Positions 45,987 through 57,659 are shown, counted from the first letter of the stretch. The stretch: 64,000 nt of DNA from Nemertoderma westbladi (GCA_032718475.1 JAUCBJ010003467.1:1-64000), one strand, 5' to 3'. Notes: generated by a model not told the origin, from the letters alone. Numbers and translations: made by a program.

Positions 45987-46175
45987 CTCATCGCCATCCT
46001 CCACATCAGCTTCTCCCGCCACCCTGAATGGGTGGATGATAGCTGCTCCCCCTTTGCTGCGGCCGTGCTGCTCTGCAGGCTCAGATTGAAAGATATCTTC
46101 ATCAGCGCATTTCACACGACACGCCTCTGGCAGTCTGGCTGGAGGAGATTGTTGCGGCTCACAGTCCGAGTACAC
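45963..46175 (-). CDS. Candidate coding exon with an acidic C-terminus, disrupted by transposons
   Basis: A GC-rich minus-strand frame (about 70 codons; the upstream border is uncertain) reads through SDCEPQQSPPARLPEACR and HPFRVAGEADVEDGDE. It then enters a transposon at 45986 and stops seven codons later. On the far side of that element (TSD CTCATCGCC) the frame resumes as VKEES, is split again by a second element (TSD CACTC), and resumes as GEEEKEESDGG. It ends at TGA (45290-45288) or, with one G fewer in a GGGGG run, at TAG (45259-45257). That all three pieces are in frame and strongly acidic is the main evidence for a gene. The function is unknown. The 3' splice site is not clear; a TGTGAG at 46151-46146 is weak. 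Confidence 0.45.
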   Translation of the reverse strand: MYSDCEPQQSPPARLPEACRVKCADEDIFQSEPAEQHGRSKGGAAIIHPFRVAGEADVEDGDETSRSVQV

Positions 46176-46640
46176 GTAGTGTAAACAGAAAAGTACCGGT
46201 GCTTATTGCCTCTACTTTTTTACTGCACTGCCATTTAAAAAAAACATAATTAAAACATCATTATACATGGATAATTAAAAACATTTTTTTTAAATCCTAC
46301 AATTAACACACTTTCTGTAGATAATATTGGGTAGGACTTATAAACCGATATTCTTTCTGGGTTTGATTTGATTTGATTATAATTATTTCGTTTCACAAAT
46401 CGACAGCACATAGAGAGAAGATTATTATACCGTATATAGCCAGCTGCCACCATTATTTTATATTTAGAAAGGTATTGAGGAATTTGGGTTTTATTCTTCA
46501 GTAGTCTAGGGAACCCCAGACAAGCAGAAGGATGGTTCTTTTGTCTTCAAAACACAAAACCCCTGCAATCAAGAAATTACTACGTCGAATTCAGCGTAAA
46601 AAATAAACTCAAAAATAACTCAAAAAAAACAAAAAAAAAA
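46176..46640. other. Spacer, no gene seen
   Basis: AT-rich. It would contain upstream exons or intron of the minus-strand acidic-tail gene, none of which I recognise. Confidence 0.35.
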
Positions 46641-48226
46641 ACCAACAAACACCTCGTTTCTAATTGAAAATCTGGCTGCTCTTACTGATTCATTGGAATA
46701 TGTTTACCTCGAGTCTCGTCGGGGCATTGAAAATCGAATAATGAGAGAAAAGAACACAAAAAAAAGTTTTGTAGGAACACTAAGGACAATCTCTTACGAC
46801 GACGTTGTGGAATCTCTGCAATGAAAGACTTAAACAGAAAGGTTTATACTAGTGATGTTGATCGAGCAAACTTAATTAATGACACTTTCAAGTCAGTGTT
46901 GATCAAGCATGATGGAAATGACCCATGTCCATCACCCAAACACCCCCTGGTATTACACTATCATTTAAAGCCTGGTAAAGCTTCAGGTCCTGACGATATA
47001 CCCCCTTCCTTGCTTCAACATCTGTCTGTTTGGATATGTGGGCCTTTAGAGACGCTTTTCCAACAGTTCCATGATTGCAGCTTCGTACCTAGTTCGTGGC
47101 GTCAAAAATTTGATCCAAATTTGGCCTTTGATCAAAAATAAGGGTTCTCGTTCAGATCCGGCAAATTACAGACCCATTTCGCTAACTTCGATACTTGTCA
47201 AAGTAATGGAAACTGTCGTCAGAAATGAGATTATGTCATATCTACTGTAGTACGAATAAAGGCTATCAGTTCTTCATGGATCATGGATTTCTACAGAAAA
47301 AGTCAACCTTCACTCAGTTACTTGAATCACCTTATGACTAGGTCAGGTTCCGAAATAGTATTCACTCAATTCACCCTGTGTGTCGCGGGTTGTCAGTGTG
47401 TTTTGTCTACTGTTGATGGTGACACAGAACCTTTCGAAATGTTATGGGGAGTCCTTCACGGAGACACTTGCGCCATTCTTGTTTATAATTGTGGTTGACT
47501 TGCGCAATTCTTGTTTATAATTGTGGATGACTATGTTCTACGCATGTCCTTAGATCATCATATTGATGATGGGGTGATGGTAACTCCACCTACTGGCCCC
47601 AGAAGTCGAAGAAATCCTGCCAAGTACCTAACTGATATAGACTTTGCTGATGACTTAGGAGTACTCTCAGAATCACTAGAGGGAGTCCAACGGCTCCTCA
47701 GCTCATTAAAACAGGCTGCTTCTAGTGTTGGTCTTTTTATTAACTCCAGAAGACCACAATTTTGACAGTTAACCTTAAAAGTCCTCAGCAAGTCTCTGAC
47801 CGGATGAGCATAAGCTCAAAGGATGGTATGCTTGAGCATGTGGACGACTTCTGTTATCTGGGATCATGGATCCGGAAGTCAGGTGAGGACCTTCGAATAC
47901 GTAAGGGAAAGGCATGGGCAGCCCTGGATTGGCTTTTCAGGATTTGGAAATCACATAGAGTTGATCGGAAACTTCGATTATTTAGAGCAGCAGTAGTTCC
48001 AGTACTCCTCTATGAGAGTCCATGCTGGGCTGTTACTGCTGAGGACACCAAATCTCTGGATGGCACATACACAAGAATGCTACGCCGGGTTCATTGTGTC
48101 AAGTACAATGCACACATCTCCAACCAGGCACTATATAACATTGGAGGTGTCTCATTGGTTCCCCCAAGCAAGCTTAACACTAGAACAAAGCCGCCTCCGC
48201 TTTGCAGGACATTGCTTTCGCCGTGA
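46640..48226 (+). mobile_element. Decayed RTE-like LINE fragment
   Basis: Broken plus-strand frames show reverse transcriptase pieces in order: GKASGPDDIPPSLLQHL (near 46975), NYRPISLTS (47165), WGVLHGDT (47445), DIDFADDLGVLS (47630, the catalytic box as FADD), then YLGSWIRKSGEDLRIR and the C-terminal ARRV-like region with LRFAGHCFRRE (48190-48220). At least four frameshifts or stops interrupt it. The FADD box and C-terminal pattern suggest the RTE group. A fragment of the same family lies at 62672-62906. Confidence 0.82.
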
Positions 48227-49202
48227 ATTCCTGTCACACGAAATAAATCCATTTATTATGTCAATGTGAAGTATAGTTATGAAAATATTTGACTGGAAGT
48301 CTAAGAATAAAAAACGGCCATTCCTTGAGACAGAGAGGGGGGGGGGGGGGCTGGACGCAAAACCCGCCTTGGCGAATTATCCCGCCTCAATGTTAAATTC
48401 TCAATTTAGGGAAAGGAGCAGGTTACAGTGGCACGTTATTTTAACCAAAACAATAAACTAAACACAATAGAACAGGTTACAGTTTTATTTTTGAGAGTAA
48501 TCAAATTTGCGTCCAATTTCCCCTGGAGAGGTATGAATTTTTATTGCGTCCAGTCCCCCCCCCCCCCCCCCCCCCCTCCCTATCTGGGACAGGTTGGAAA
48601 GCATTAACACCGTACTGCCGTATTTGGGACAGCAGAAAGCCCCATAGGTGAATGAAAACCCCCTATTCTGGACAATGATGTAGACACTATACTATTATCA
48701 GTTAGGCCTAGGGCAAGAGTAATACTCCTGTACTCCAGTTCTGCAGTTGCAGTACTTCAGGTCCGAGCGCCATGCGCCAAGACGGCGCATTTTGCGATTT
48801 TCGAGCGCCCCATACCTGCATACTGGCGAATTTATTGTAAAGCGCCCCGGATTAATCCGGTGCAAAGTGTATGTATTACAGTCTGGCTTCAGTTTCAGTC
48901 TGGCAGTACACTGGTACAGCTGAAGGGTTCATTTACTGTACCGGTACCGGTACTCCTACCTACTGCTCTACTGCTGTACTGGCTACTGCCAGCTGCTATA
49001 CGGTAGTTTAATAATGTTTTAGGCCACCATCTGACCACACTTGACACTTGTATGTAACCTTTGGTGCTGCGGGGCTGGCTGCGGCGAACCCAACTTGAAA
49101 GTTGTTGTTAGGGTTAGGTTAGCTCACTAGGGCCTACTCACCAAATTGCCGAGAGTCACCGATAGCGCGATAGGCAGATCAGATAGCAGGATAGGCGATA
49201 GG
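48227..49202. other. Repeat-rich spacer, no gene seen
   Basis: It contains a copy of the dispersed GGAGCAGGTTACAG / AACCAAAACAATAAA core (48414-48465) and a G-tract at 48339 inverted to a C-tract at 48557. An inverted piece of the 35.3 kb repeat (48640-48680) and ACCGGTACCGGTAC words near 48940 are also present. Confidence 0.45.
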
Positions 49203-49810
49203 GGTCCGTCTAAACACCCAAATCACAACAAATCACACCAAATCATAAACCAAATCACACCAAACCAAATCACACTGAATGATAGGCTACCGGTACCAAG
49301 TCACAAAAAAAAATTGAAAAGTGAAGGAGCAGATTACAGGATTACAGTGGTAGCCAGAAGGAACCAAAACAATAATGATTAGAAAAAATAAAAATTAGAA
49401 TTTTTTGTGTGATTTGGTGTGATTTTGTTAGCGCATTAGACAAAACCCTTTAATGTATATATTTAACATTTATATATAATTTAACCTATAATTTTTAACC
49501 CCTTAAGTCTGTAAGTGGACTGGACTGGGCGACTGGGGTTTTTACTCCTTACATGTATAAATGTGACTCTGCCTGCAGTAACACCGCCTAGACTTACAAA
49601 TTCGGAATCCAAGTCAAGTTGGCTGTGTATATACTGATATATAACGACGCTAGGTGGCGTTCGAATCATATCAGTCCATGATCTATCTTATCAATATACA
49701 CGGAACTTTAAACTTAAATCGAGCAAAATAAGTAGACTAAAACCGCAAAGAACAGTTTTGCGTTAACAGATTTGTTGTGATTTGGTGTGATTTGAGTGTT
49801 TAGACGGACC
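49203..49810. mobile_element. 608-bp TIR element with about 42-bp termini
   Basis: The left arm starts GGTCCGTCTAAACACCCAAA. The complement of the right arm starts GGTCCGTCTAAACACTCAAA. Both continue with AATCACAMCAAATC repeats to about 42 bp. I find no clear target-site duplication. The interior has another copy of the dispersed GGAGCAGATTACAG / ACCAAAACAATAA core (49320-49375) and no coding frame. Confidence 0.75.
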
Positions 49811-49983
49811 GGGAAATAGGCTGCCATACAAGTCCAGAAGTCGGCGAGTTACAGTCAGGCAGTTCTTTATTCTGTTATTATTGCGTATTGTTATTCGCTC
49901 AAAATTAAAAATATTAAAACAATAAATTCACCACACTGCCAGATACCGGTATATCATGAGTAATACTCATGCAGTCTAATGCA

Positions 49984-50054
49984 GTCCTGGGATGTTTTTC
50001 CCTCTCTATACTCATTGCAGCATTGAGTATAGAGAGGGAAAAACATCCCAGGAC
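49984..50054. other. Perfect 31-bp hairpin
   Basis: The arm GTCCTGGGATGTTTTTCCCT...ATACTCA (49984-50014) pairs without mismatch with 50024-50054 across a 9-nt loop (TTGCAGCAT). It could be a small foldback element or an RNA hairpin. Nothing nearby shows which. Confidence 0.85.
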
Positions 50055-50119
50055 AGCAGGACGTTGCGTTGCACTTTCGGGATGAGTCCTGTTCCTGTAA
50101 GCCTATAGGCCTACTGCTA

Positions 50120-50370
50120 TGACAGTGGCAGGAAATTGATGAAATGTTATGTCCGGTGTGTAATAGTGGCGAGGTTGAGGACGAATTCCATTTTACCCTG
50201 ATTTGCTCAGCTTATGCCGAAGCAAGAAGTAAATTCTTACCTGTGGTTATGTATCGCTCTCCAAGTAGGCCTATTAATGGATTCCATTCACTTTTGTTAT
50301 CAAAATCGGAAGCAATAATCAAAAATTTTGGCATTTTTGTATATAAATCAATGGCAATACAGCAATAAGG
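50120..50370 (+). mobile_element. LINE C-terminal fragment
   Basis: The frame QWQEIDEMLCPVCNSGEVED continues with EFHFTLICSAYAEAR. The Cys-x2-Cys...His-x4-Cys pattern is the zinc-knuckle-like tail found at the C-terminus of many non-LTR polymerases. It ends at a TAA (50366-50368). The catalytic part is absent. Confidence 0.6.
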
Positions 50371-50460
50371 TCCGCCATATTAGGATGTTGATAAACTCTG
50401 TTACAAAAACTATTAGTACCCTACCCATACAATGTGCATACCCATATATTACACTTTATT

Positions 50461-50654
50461 ACCTATCTTTGAAGTATTTTGGTGCTTATTTTATGTTATT
50501 AATGCGGTTCTGGTTCGTAAAAGTGTGCAAGTAATTAAGTGCTTGTAGGTCTATGTTACCTATCTTTGTAGTATTTTGGTGCTTATTTTATGTTATTAAT
50601 GCGGTTCTGGTTCGTAAAAGTGTGCAAGTAATTAAGTGCTTGTAGGTCTATAAC
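50461..50654 (+). repeat. 97-bp tandem duplication
   Basis: ACCTATCTTTG.AGTATTTTGG with the following sequence occurs at 50461 and again at 50558. The copies are almost identical. Confidence 0.9.
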
Positions 50655-52439
50655 TGTTGACGGTGACGGGTTTTGTTCTTATATTTCTTTTGTGCAATTT
50701 ACAACAATAGCATTAGGTTGCTTGTTGAAGTTTATATAATTGTATAATTAGCATTGATTTGCGTTTTAAATGGTTGTCGGCTGTCGGCGTAGCGTTTACA
50801 CCCAATAAATACGCAGCTGTATCTGACAACTCGTTGCCAATTAAACAAACTTTCGCTTTATGTAACATGCATAGTTTTATTGGTTTCGATTTATTAAATA
50901 AGGCCGTAGGTCTACTACAATATTTTCGTGCAATATATATTAATTCTGATAAAATTACGTGTTTTAAATAAGCCTCGAAACTTGTATTTATGTCATATTC
51001 AAATATTCATATATGAGTATATTGAATTATAAATTTATTAACACATGGCTTCTAATTTTGTTTGAAAGTAATATTCCAAGATTTTGATCGTATTTACTTT
51101 TAAATACATTAAATGTATCAATTTTAAACCAAAACAGTTATGGTATTGGAATTATGTAACATATTATATTAGGTAGGAAACAATGTATAGGGTTATAGGT
51201 TGTTTCAAAAAAAAATATTACATTTTTTACAATGATTACTCAAAAAGCATTAAAACCCTTAAGATAAATTCGATTATTAAGTTTTAAAAATATAAAACAA
51301 ATCTCTCTCTATCATAATAAACAACAAATCTAGCTCCTGATTCGTTGGTTTCGAATTTTATATCAATGTTTCCGGGCCTTACCTTATTTATGATAGTAAA
51401 TTGTATTATATAGGTTGTTTTAAAAAAAATTTCTTTATAATGTGGTCTATGCAAAACTGGCGTATAGGTGGTTTTAAAACGATAAATATCTCAGTTATAC
51501 GTGGGGGTGGGAGTATGGCCTTCTAAGTGTGTTAATCGGATTCAGAATACATTTTAACATAAAGAAATGCAGCAATCTCCATTTCGCCAAAAATGGCATA
51601 TAGGTGGTTTCAAAATGAAAGGGACGATATATAGGTACAACTGTACAACCTTACAGTCTTTGTTTACAGGTTTAGGCCCTACCGAATTACAAAAGGAAGG
51701 GGTTTAAAGAATCAGATTAATTTCACACAACTTAGGGGCGAAAGGCAGAAAGGGACCAGTGGAATCGAACCCCCACCAGATGGCTGTGATTATAATTGTG
51801 ATAAGTTTTTCATACACGATGAGGAACATGTTTTTGTGATAAGTTTTCCATACACGATGAGGAACATGTTTTATTGAAGTGCAGTGCAGCCTTACATACC
51901 GGTATGATATAGGTTACTACTATGGTTATGTTGGAATATGTGATATGTTATGGTTATGTATCTGTAAGCGATTTATTTAATAACGATACAAATTTGAATT
52001 AAGTTTTGTACATTTATGTCTGAAGTTATTTTCCATGGACAAATATTGTTAAAAGGTTTGCTAACTTGCAGTACCGTTACTCCTGTAATAATTTGTGCCA
52101 ATTGGTGTTATTCACTTATTGTATGTAATATTTCGATATATTTGTCAATAAACATATACACATTAAACATATTATTATTACATTATTATCTACATGTAAA
52201 TATTTCCCGGAATAGGCTAATAAATTCTGAAATTACCGGTAGGCCTAATAAATTAGTGATGTGAATTCCAATAAATATTTAATTAGGTCTGTTATCATTG
52301 TTATCTGATTATTTCTATGCCTAGCGTTATAATATACTAAAACAAAAGTGACCGACCCAGTACACCATGATGTATAGTTCTAACTCAGACAATGAACAGA
52401 TGAATGGAAATAATTAAATATCCAATCCGTATATAAACA
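50655..52439. other. AT-rich 5' flank of the SorCS-like gene
   Basis: It includes a 38-bp tandem duplication at 51798-51873 (GTGATAAGTTTTCCATACAC). Four spaced copies of TATAGGTKGTTT followed by A-rich sequence lie between 51195 and 51610. An isolated reverse-oriented tRNA B-box-like word is at 51745-51765. No upstream exon is recognised. Confidence 0.45.
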
Positions 52440-55400
52440 ATGGATGGATTCATTTTATTGCTGATTGCGATATCGCCTTGGTTACCGCTCGCTCTGCTGC
52501 AGACTAACGTAAATTCGACTAAAACATACGATATTTATCAACCGATAGTCTATTCTCAATACCTAACTAACGAAGACAGACACCACAACAGTGGCCGTTT
52601 CTTTTTTCGCGATGGTGAATCAGGCGAGGGTAGTGATATATCCGCTGAACTTGGAAGTGTATATTTTTTGACCAGGAGAGTTTCCTTCACTTTTGCGACA
52701 TTTTACCCCAACGTCGTCTCCAAATCCCGACTCTACCGTTTGTCCACCAACCGTAAATCATTCGAAGAGTTTTCCATTGATCCCGCATCCCACGAAATTA
52801 TTCGCTACATTTACTTTAGTAAGGCAGATCGTCGAATAGCTATTTTTATAACTGAGAGTAAAGCTATGTATCTTACGACAGACGATTCGAATACCTTTGA
52901 ACGCATCGCTGTGGATTTCTACACGAACACGTTAGCCTTCCACTCGCGAATCAGCTCGATGGTTCTCGCTATATCAACCGCGCGCACTCTGCACGTATCA
53001 TTCGACACCGGTAGGAGTTGGACGTCTGTTGCCGACGATGTCACCCACGCATCCTGGGGCTTTGACCCGTGGGACGCCCCGGGAGCTATACACGTTACAA
53101 CCGTAACGCCCTCCGTCTTCCTCTACTCGCTGCTACTCTGTAGTAACGCGACGTTTACTCGTGACGACCCCTGCGCCATGACGTTATTACGCTACGACGG
53201 TTTCCCCAAGATTTACGGTCCTTACATTACCATTACAACGGGAGGTACCCTGTTCGTATCATACCGACGCCGCCCCTTCCGGCAGGCATTCTTCCCCAGG
53301 AATTCCTCTGATCTTACTGTAGATCGAGTTCTCGACTTCGGTGATGATTTTCTCATGCTATCTGTTGCCAACGGCAGCGCTAATCACGTTTATGTTTGCT
53401 CCCGCGACTGCCTTTATTTATCCTTGTTGCTCAGCAACTACAATGTTTATCAAGAAGGTCAGTGGCTTTACAGGGAGTTCAAACCTATTAGAGGGATCCC
53501 AGGCGCGTATATAGCGAACACGTTGGTCCGTGATTCCGTTATTACTAGGGTTACCTGGGACTCAGGTTTAACGTGGTCTAACGGTACATTACCGGGTGTT
53601 TCAACCCCGGTTACCTTGCGTGTTTCTGGTAATGTGGGCCTTCGCAGCTGGAAGTCATCGCCTGGTGTTGTCATGGCCGTCGGGTTCCCCACCTACAACA
53701 GTTCACATGGGGGGACAGTGTACACGAGTCACAACGCCGGGGCCACTTGGTTCGGCGCTAACACCGGTGAAAACCTCAAGGGTTTGGTGTTTTCCGCGGT
53801 AAACAGAGGCGCGTCTCTCACCGTCGGTGGTCTGTACGACCCGCTCAACCGGTTGTGGTACTCGGTGGATAGCGGGGTCACCTGGAAGGCGATTCGCTAC
53901 ACCGATCGATACCACAGAGTGACGGAAGCGATCGTACAAGGGAACTACCTCCATCTAATGGGATATCGTAAGGAGTCCAAGGTACCCGTTCCCTGGTGGC
54001 TGGCCACCATCGATCTAACACCGGTGTACACCGCCGGTGAATGCCGCAAACAAGATGTTAAGTGGTGGAATTACATGAGCGACGTGTACAGGGAAGTTGT
54101 GAGTTCTTCTTGTATAAATGGATATTCCATCTGGTCGCAACGTCGCCTTCCCTCCAATCAGTGCTCCTATCCTGCGACAATCCAGTTGGGAACTAACCAA
54201 TCAGCGTGCTCCTGCGCTGACTCGGATTTTACTTGCGATTTTGGTTACTTTCGGTTTGGTTCCGGTGCATCGTGCGAGTTGGAATCGTGGTGGGACCCCG
54301 ACAGACCGCTGCATTTCTGCCCCGAGGGTATCAACTACACCCGCAGCCGGGCCGGTTACACGAGGATACCCGGTAACGGGTGTAACCCAGATGTAACGGT
54401 GGAGACGGTCCCCTGTCCGATTATCGTAGCCGGGGGTCTTAGTCTCAAGTCTGACGGGGGTATTCTCTTTATCGCGTTGAATGATTCGATAAGTTTCACT
54501 CTCACTCAATCCTCTGGTTCGATGAACTCAACGGTTTATATTTGGGATGGAGGGAATGGGGAGGTTGTCCGTTACCGTGGTTATGAGGCGGGTCGTAGGC
54601 GTACCTTCACGTATGCGACCGCGGGTGATTACCGCGTTAAGTTGAGCGCGGTTAACGCGGATGGTTGGAGGAGTGTGGAGGTACCGGTGTACGTGCGGGA
54701 GCCGGTGGGGGTAGTGTATGCGGAAGGCGATAGGATTCCCGCGGGAGTTGGGGTTGAGTACCGGTACACGGTGGGAGTGAGTCCGGTCTCACTGACCGCG
54801 GGGGAGTTGCACTATGTCTGGGAGTGGGGCGACGGCAGTGTCTCTCAGGTCAGTTGGACCGGTAGACTCGCTCATCGCTACGCTCATCCCGGCGTCTACT
54901 CCCTCCAGGTGTCTGCGGTAACGAAGGTCAACGTCGCTGTCTGCAGGTCCGAAGTTACCGTCTACCCCGAGGTATCCATTATCCAGATTTCCTTCCATGT
55001 GCGTGTCGATATGGTGAATCTAGGCAGCGTCGACTGGCGAAGAAAGTTCGCTCGTAATATTCGTTCTGCTATTCTAGAACAGATCGACTACGCGAAGGAC
55101 AACCTAGTAGTCCTTGTACCGCCGGACCTTCCTACCTTAGCTAACGTCTTCCTACTCGAGCGTCCGTTCTCTGTTGTAGAGCCACTATTGGTGGAGCTGG
55201 TTGCCGTCGGCAACCTCACCGTCGAGGTCCCCGGTGCCCACACGGACCCCTCCGACTCCCAGACGACCGCTCTCTCTGCCGCGGTTCTCTCCCGCGAGCG
55301 GGTCGCCCCCGTACTGAACCCCGTGGACTGGTTGTTGATATACTCGGTATCGGGGGCTATCCTCCTCGCTGTGCTCGTCGCGGCCTCCTGCTGGTGTTGG

Positions 55401-55715
55401 TGTAAGTGGAACGCGAATAAAGCGCCCCCAAGCGGCGGGGGGGCGCACTCGGAAGTGGAGGAGGAGGACCTGGTGTTGTTCAACGACAACGCGTTGAGTT
55501 CCGACGGTTTGTTGGATTGTCCGACGACGCTGTCCGACGGAGAGCGCGGATCGAATTCCGCCGTAGCATCGCCTTCTACCCCCCGTATTACGTCGCAGGA
55601 CTCCCTGTCGGTATCCTTTCTCTCTGTACAGAGCCCCCTAGACGGCGGGGGAACAGTAGAAAGCCCCCCCGGAGGGAAAGGTGATTGTTTCCTTCAATCT
55701 TCCAGTGTTTGTTAG
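52440..55715 (+). CDS. SorCS-like VPS10-domain sorting receptor, intronless
   Basis: The 1091-residue type I membrane protein is of the sortilin/SorCS family, which sorts cargo and modulates signalling receptors. Residues 1-21 are a signal peptide. A VPS10 beta-propeller spans about 65-530, with Asp-box repeats at 187-194 (SFDTGRSW), 371-379, 430-437 (SHNAGATW) and 475-482 (SVDSGVTW). The Cys-rich sortilin C module runs about 535-660 (ECRKQDVKWWNYMSDVY; CDFGYFRF at 599-606). Two PKD-like domains follow (about 668-752 and 757-843; WEWGDGS at 794-800), then a SorCS membrane-proximal region, one transmembrane helix (about 963-985) and a tail with acidic EVEEEDLVLF and many Ser. The PKD domains point to SorCS rather than sortilin or SorLA. 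No clear furin-cut propeptide is visible. The gene is unbroken, single-exon and GC-rich, unlike the many-exon vertebrate homologues. Confidence 0.92.
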   Translation: MDGFILLLIAISPWLPLALLQTNVNSTKTYDIYQPIVYSQYLTNEDRHHNSGRFFFRDGESGEGSDISAELGSVYFLTRRVSFTFATFYPNVVSKSRLYRLSTNRKSFEEFSIDPASHEIIRYIYFSKADRRIAIFITESKAMYLTTDDSNTFERIAVDFYTNTLAFHSRISSMVLAISTARTLHVSFDTGRSWTSVADDVTHASWGFDPWDAPGAIHVTTVTPSVFLYSLLLCSNATFTRDDPCAMTLLRYDGFPKIYGPYITITTGGTLFVSYRRRPFRQAFFPRNSSDLTVDRVLDFGDDFLMLSVANGSANHVYVCSRDCLYLSLLLSNYNVYQEGQWLYREFKPIRGIPGAYIANTLVRDSVITRVTWDSGLTWSNGTLPGVSTPVTLRVSGNVGLRSWKSSPGVVMAVGFPTYNSSHGGTVYTSHNAGATWFGANTGENLKGLVFSAVNRGASLTVGGLYDPLNRLWYSVDSGVTWKAIRYTDRYHRVTEAIVQGNYLHLMGYRKESKVPVPWWLATIDLTPVYTAGECRKQDVKWWNYMSDVYREVVSSSCINGYSIWSQRRLPSNQCSYPATIQLGTNQSACSCADSDFTCDFGYFRFGSGASCELESWWDPDRPLHFCPEGINYTRSRAGYTRIPGNGCNPDVTVETVPCPIIVAGGLSLKSDGGILFIALNDSISFTLTQSSGSMNSTVYIWDGGNGEVVRYRGYEAGRRRTFTYATAGDYRVKLSAVNADGWRSVEVPVYVREPVGVVYAEGDRIPAGVGVEYRYTVGVSPVSLTAGELHYVWEWGDGSVSQVSWTGRLAHRYAHPGVYSLQVSAVTKVNVAVCRSEVTVYPEVSIIQISFHVRVDMVNLGSVDWRRKFARNIRSAILEQIDYAKDNLVVLVPPDLPTLANVFLLERPFSVVEPLLVELVAVGNLTVEVPGAHTDPSDSQTTALSAAVLSRERVAPVLNPVDWLLIYSVSGAILLAVLVAASCWCWCKWNANKAPPSGGGAHSEVEEEDLVLFNDNALSSDGLLDCPTTLSDGERGSNSAVASPSTPRITSQDSLSVSFLSVQSPLDGGGTVESPPGGKGDCFLQSSSVC

Positions 55716-57659
55716 ATTACCTTGAAACTAACAGCTGATTGATTTTATCATTTACTATTATAGCAATAATTAATTGGTCTCCATGTAGAAATAATTTATT
55801 TTTCTGATGACTTCACGCTTTTTTTCGCAGTTCTTCATACAATTTTCCTGGTTGCTGCTAATCGCTACAACTTTGAATTAATAATAAATTAATATAATAT
55901 TTTAATACCCATTAGCTCTAGTAGTAATGAATAGCCATTATTATATTAGTTTACTATTTTAGATGGATATACTAGACTTATTATTTTATACTGTATTATT
56001 CTTATTATATTTCATCGTATATTAATATTATTGGCCTTGAATTACTGGTCTTTGACTAATTCCCTGTAGTACCGCTGTATGTTATGTACGTTATTGTAAA
56101 GATACCGTGGATGCTGTCTACTCTATTGTGTGTCTGTTTTTATTGAATATTTTTACACGGGTCTTCTAATAATATTAATAACAATTTATATAGCAATTAT
56201 TTAAAAAATAATAGTTAATATTCCGATCGCTATTACAACCTAATTAATATATTTATTTTATAATAATTACCTAATTAAAATTCGTAATTTAAAATTTAAA
56301 TATGCTTTTCCTAAATTACTTAAAAATTCCTCCAAGTTATACAAAAATCTAAGGCTGTGCCAAAATCAAATAAATTTACCTAAAAAGATAAAAATAAATA
56401 TACTAAAAAATTATCTGTTACCGGCCAAGTTAGCAATTAATAAGTTAAATTAAGTTTCGGAATACAAAAACTTTGGCTTATGTTAGATCCTTAATCGGGT
56501 CCCCATTTATTTTTCTACTGTATATAAATCTATTTACTGCAAATAAATATGTTGTTCTATTAAATGGCATATAATGATCAAAACTAGAATAAGCTACATC
56601 TACCTCTTATATCTAACAAACCCAAAATTAAAAGTGTAAATAATATGAAGAGAGTTTGGTGTGATTTCGTGTTAATAAATAAAATTAACCTTGTACACTA
56701 ATGAATATTTAATTTAAATTGTTTCATTGAATTCAGATTACTATTTTATTTTACTATTATTTTTTATCTTTTTAACTTTTGTTTAACAAACTAATTTCAG
56801 GAAGTTTATGCAATTCCATAAAGCTAAATTTTCGAGTGTTTATTTATCCCACAGGTTATTTTTTTTTATTTATTTATTTATTTATTTTAATTTAACATAC
56901 GGTATCTTATTCGGGTGGTGCAGGCACTATTTTTTTTATATTGTTTTTTGATTGTGCATTTTATTTATTGGTAGTTTAGTTCCGGAGTGTACTAGATGCC
57001 AATCCAGGCTGGCTGGGAATTTTTGTTGGTTCCTTTTTTTAAACTGTAAACGCTCTATAGATTATAAAGGGATTTAAATATTTAACATATTACAATTTTA
57101 CAGTATATTAGCAACGGGTTCCCCCACATTTTTTAACAGATGTTCCTATTTATTTAATTTATAATTTCATTCAGTTGTGGACTAGCGTCAACCAAACAAA
57201 CTTGCTCTTGTATAATGTAAGTCGTATAAGCAGACAAATCATAAATCGTGCGATGTGTGAAATGTTATTTACTAAGGGATTAATATTCAATCAGATGGGG
57301 ATTTAATACATGCTTCAGATGTCTTTAATTTAACTCCATATATATTCATATAATCAATCTACTTTATTTTCATTGTAATGATGTTTTTCCTTTGTAAATC
57401 AACTATTTATCAATTGTGTTACATTGCGCTGTTAGCCTTAGCGTTTATGTAATTTTTCAATTATATATATATTTAAGATGATTCAGTTTATATTTAATGA
57501 TCCTTCATTCTAATATTTCCTTTTGTGTTTATTTTGTTTATATAAAATAGTCAATTCCTTTATTTAAATATATTTAAATAATAAATTAAAGATGATGACT
57601 TACTGTATATAAAACGCCGCATTTTAACAGGAACGCGATATTAACGTAAAAATAAATAA
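55716..57659. other. Very AT-rich spacer and 3' flank
   Basis: Apart from the SorCS 3' UTR at the left there is an (ATTT)n tract near 56870. I see no exon, transposon end or array. Confidence 0.5.
55883..55888 (+). promoter_or_regulatory. Possible polyadenylation signal of the SorCS-like gene
   Basis: This AATAAA is 168 nt past the stop codon. The region is AT-rich, so it may be chance. Confidence 0.35.

Noticed and set aside
50759-50971. 70-codon frame resembling a small protein
   Set aside because: No recognised motif or supporting splice or UTR signals; composition typical of the flanking AT-rich DNA.
51745-51765. tRNA-like B-box (GGTTCGATTCC) on the minus strand
   Set aside because: No A-box at a suitable distance and no cloverleaf; probably chance or a decayed SINE.
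53468-55489. Several 60-130-codon frames overlapping the SorCS-like gene
   Set aside because: These are shadows of a GC-rich 1091-codon gene; none resembles a known protein.
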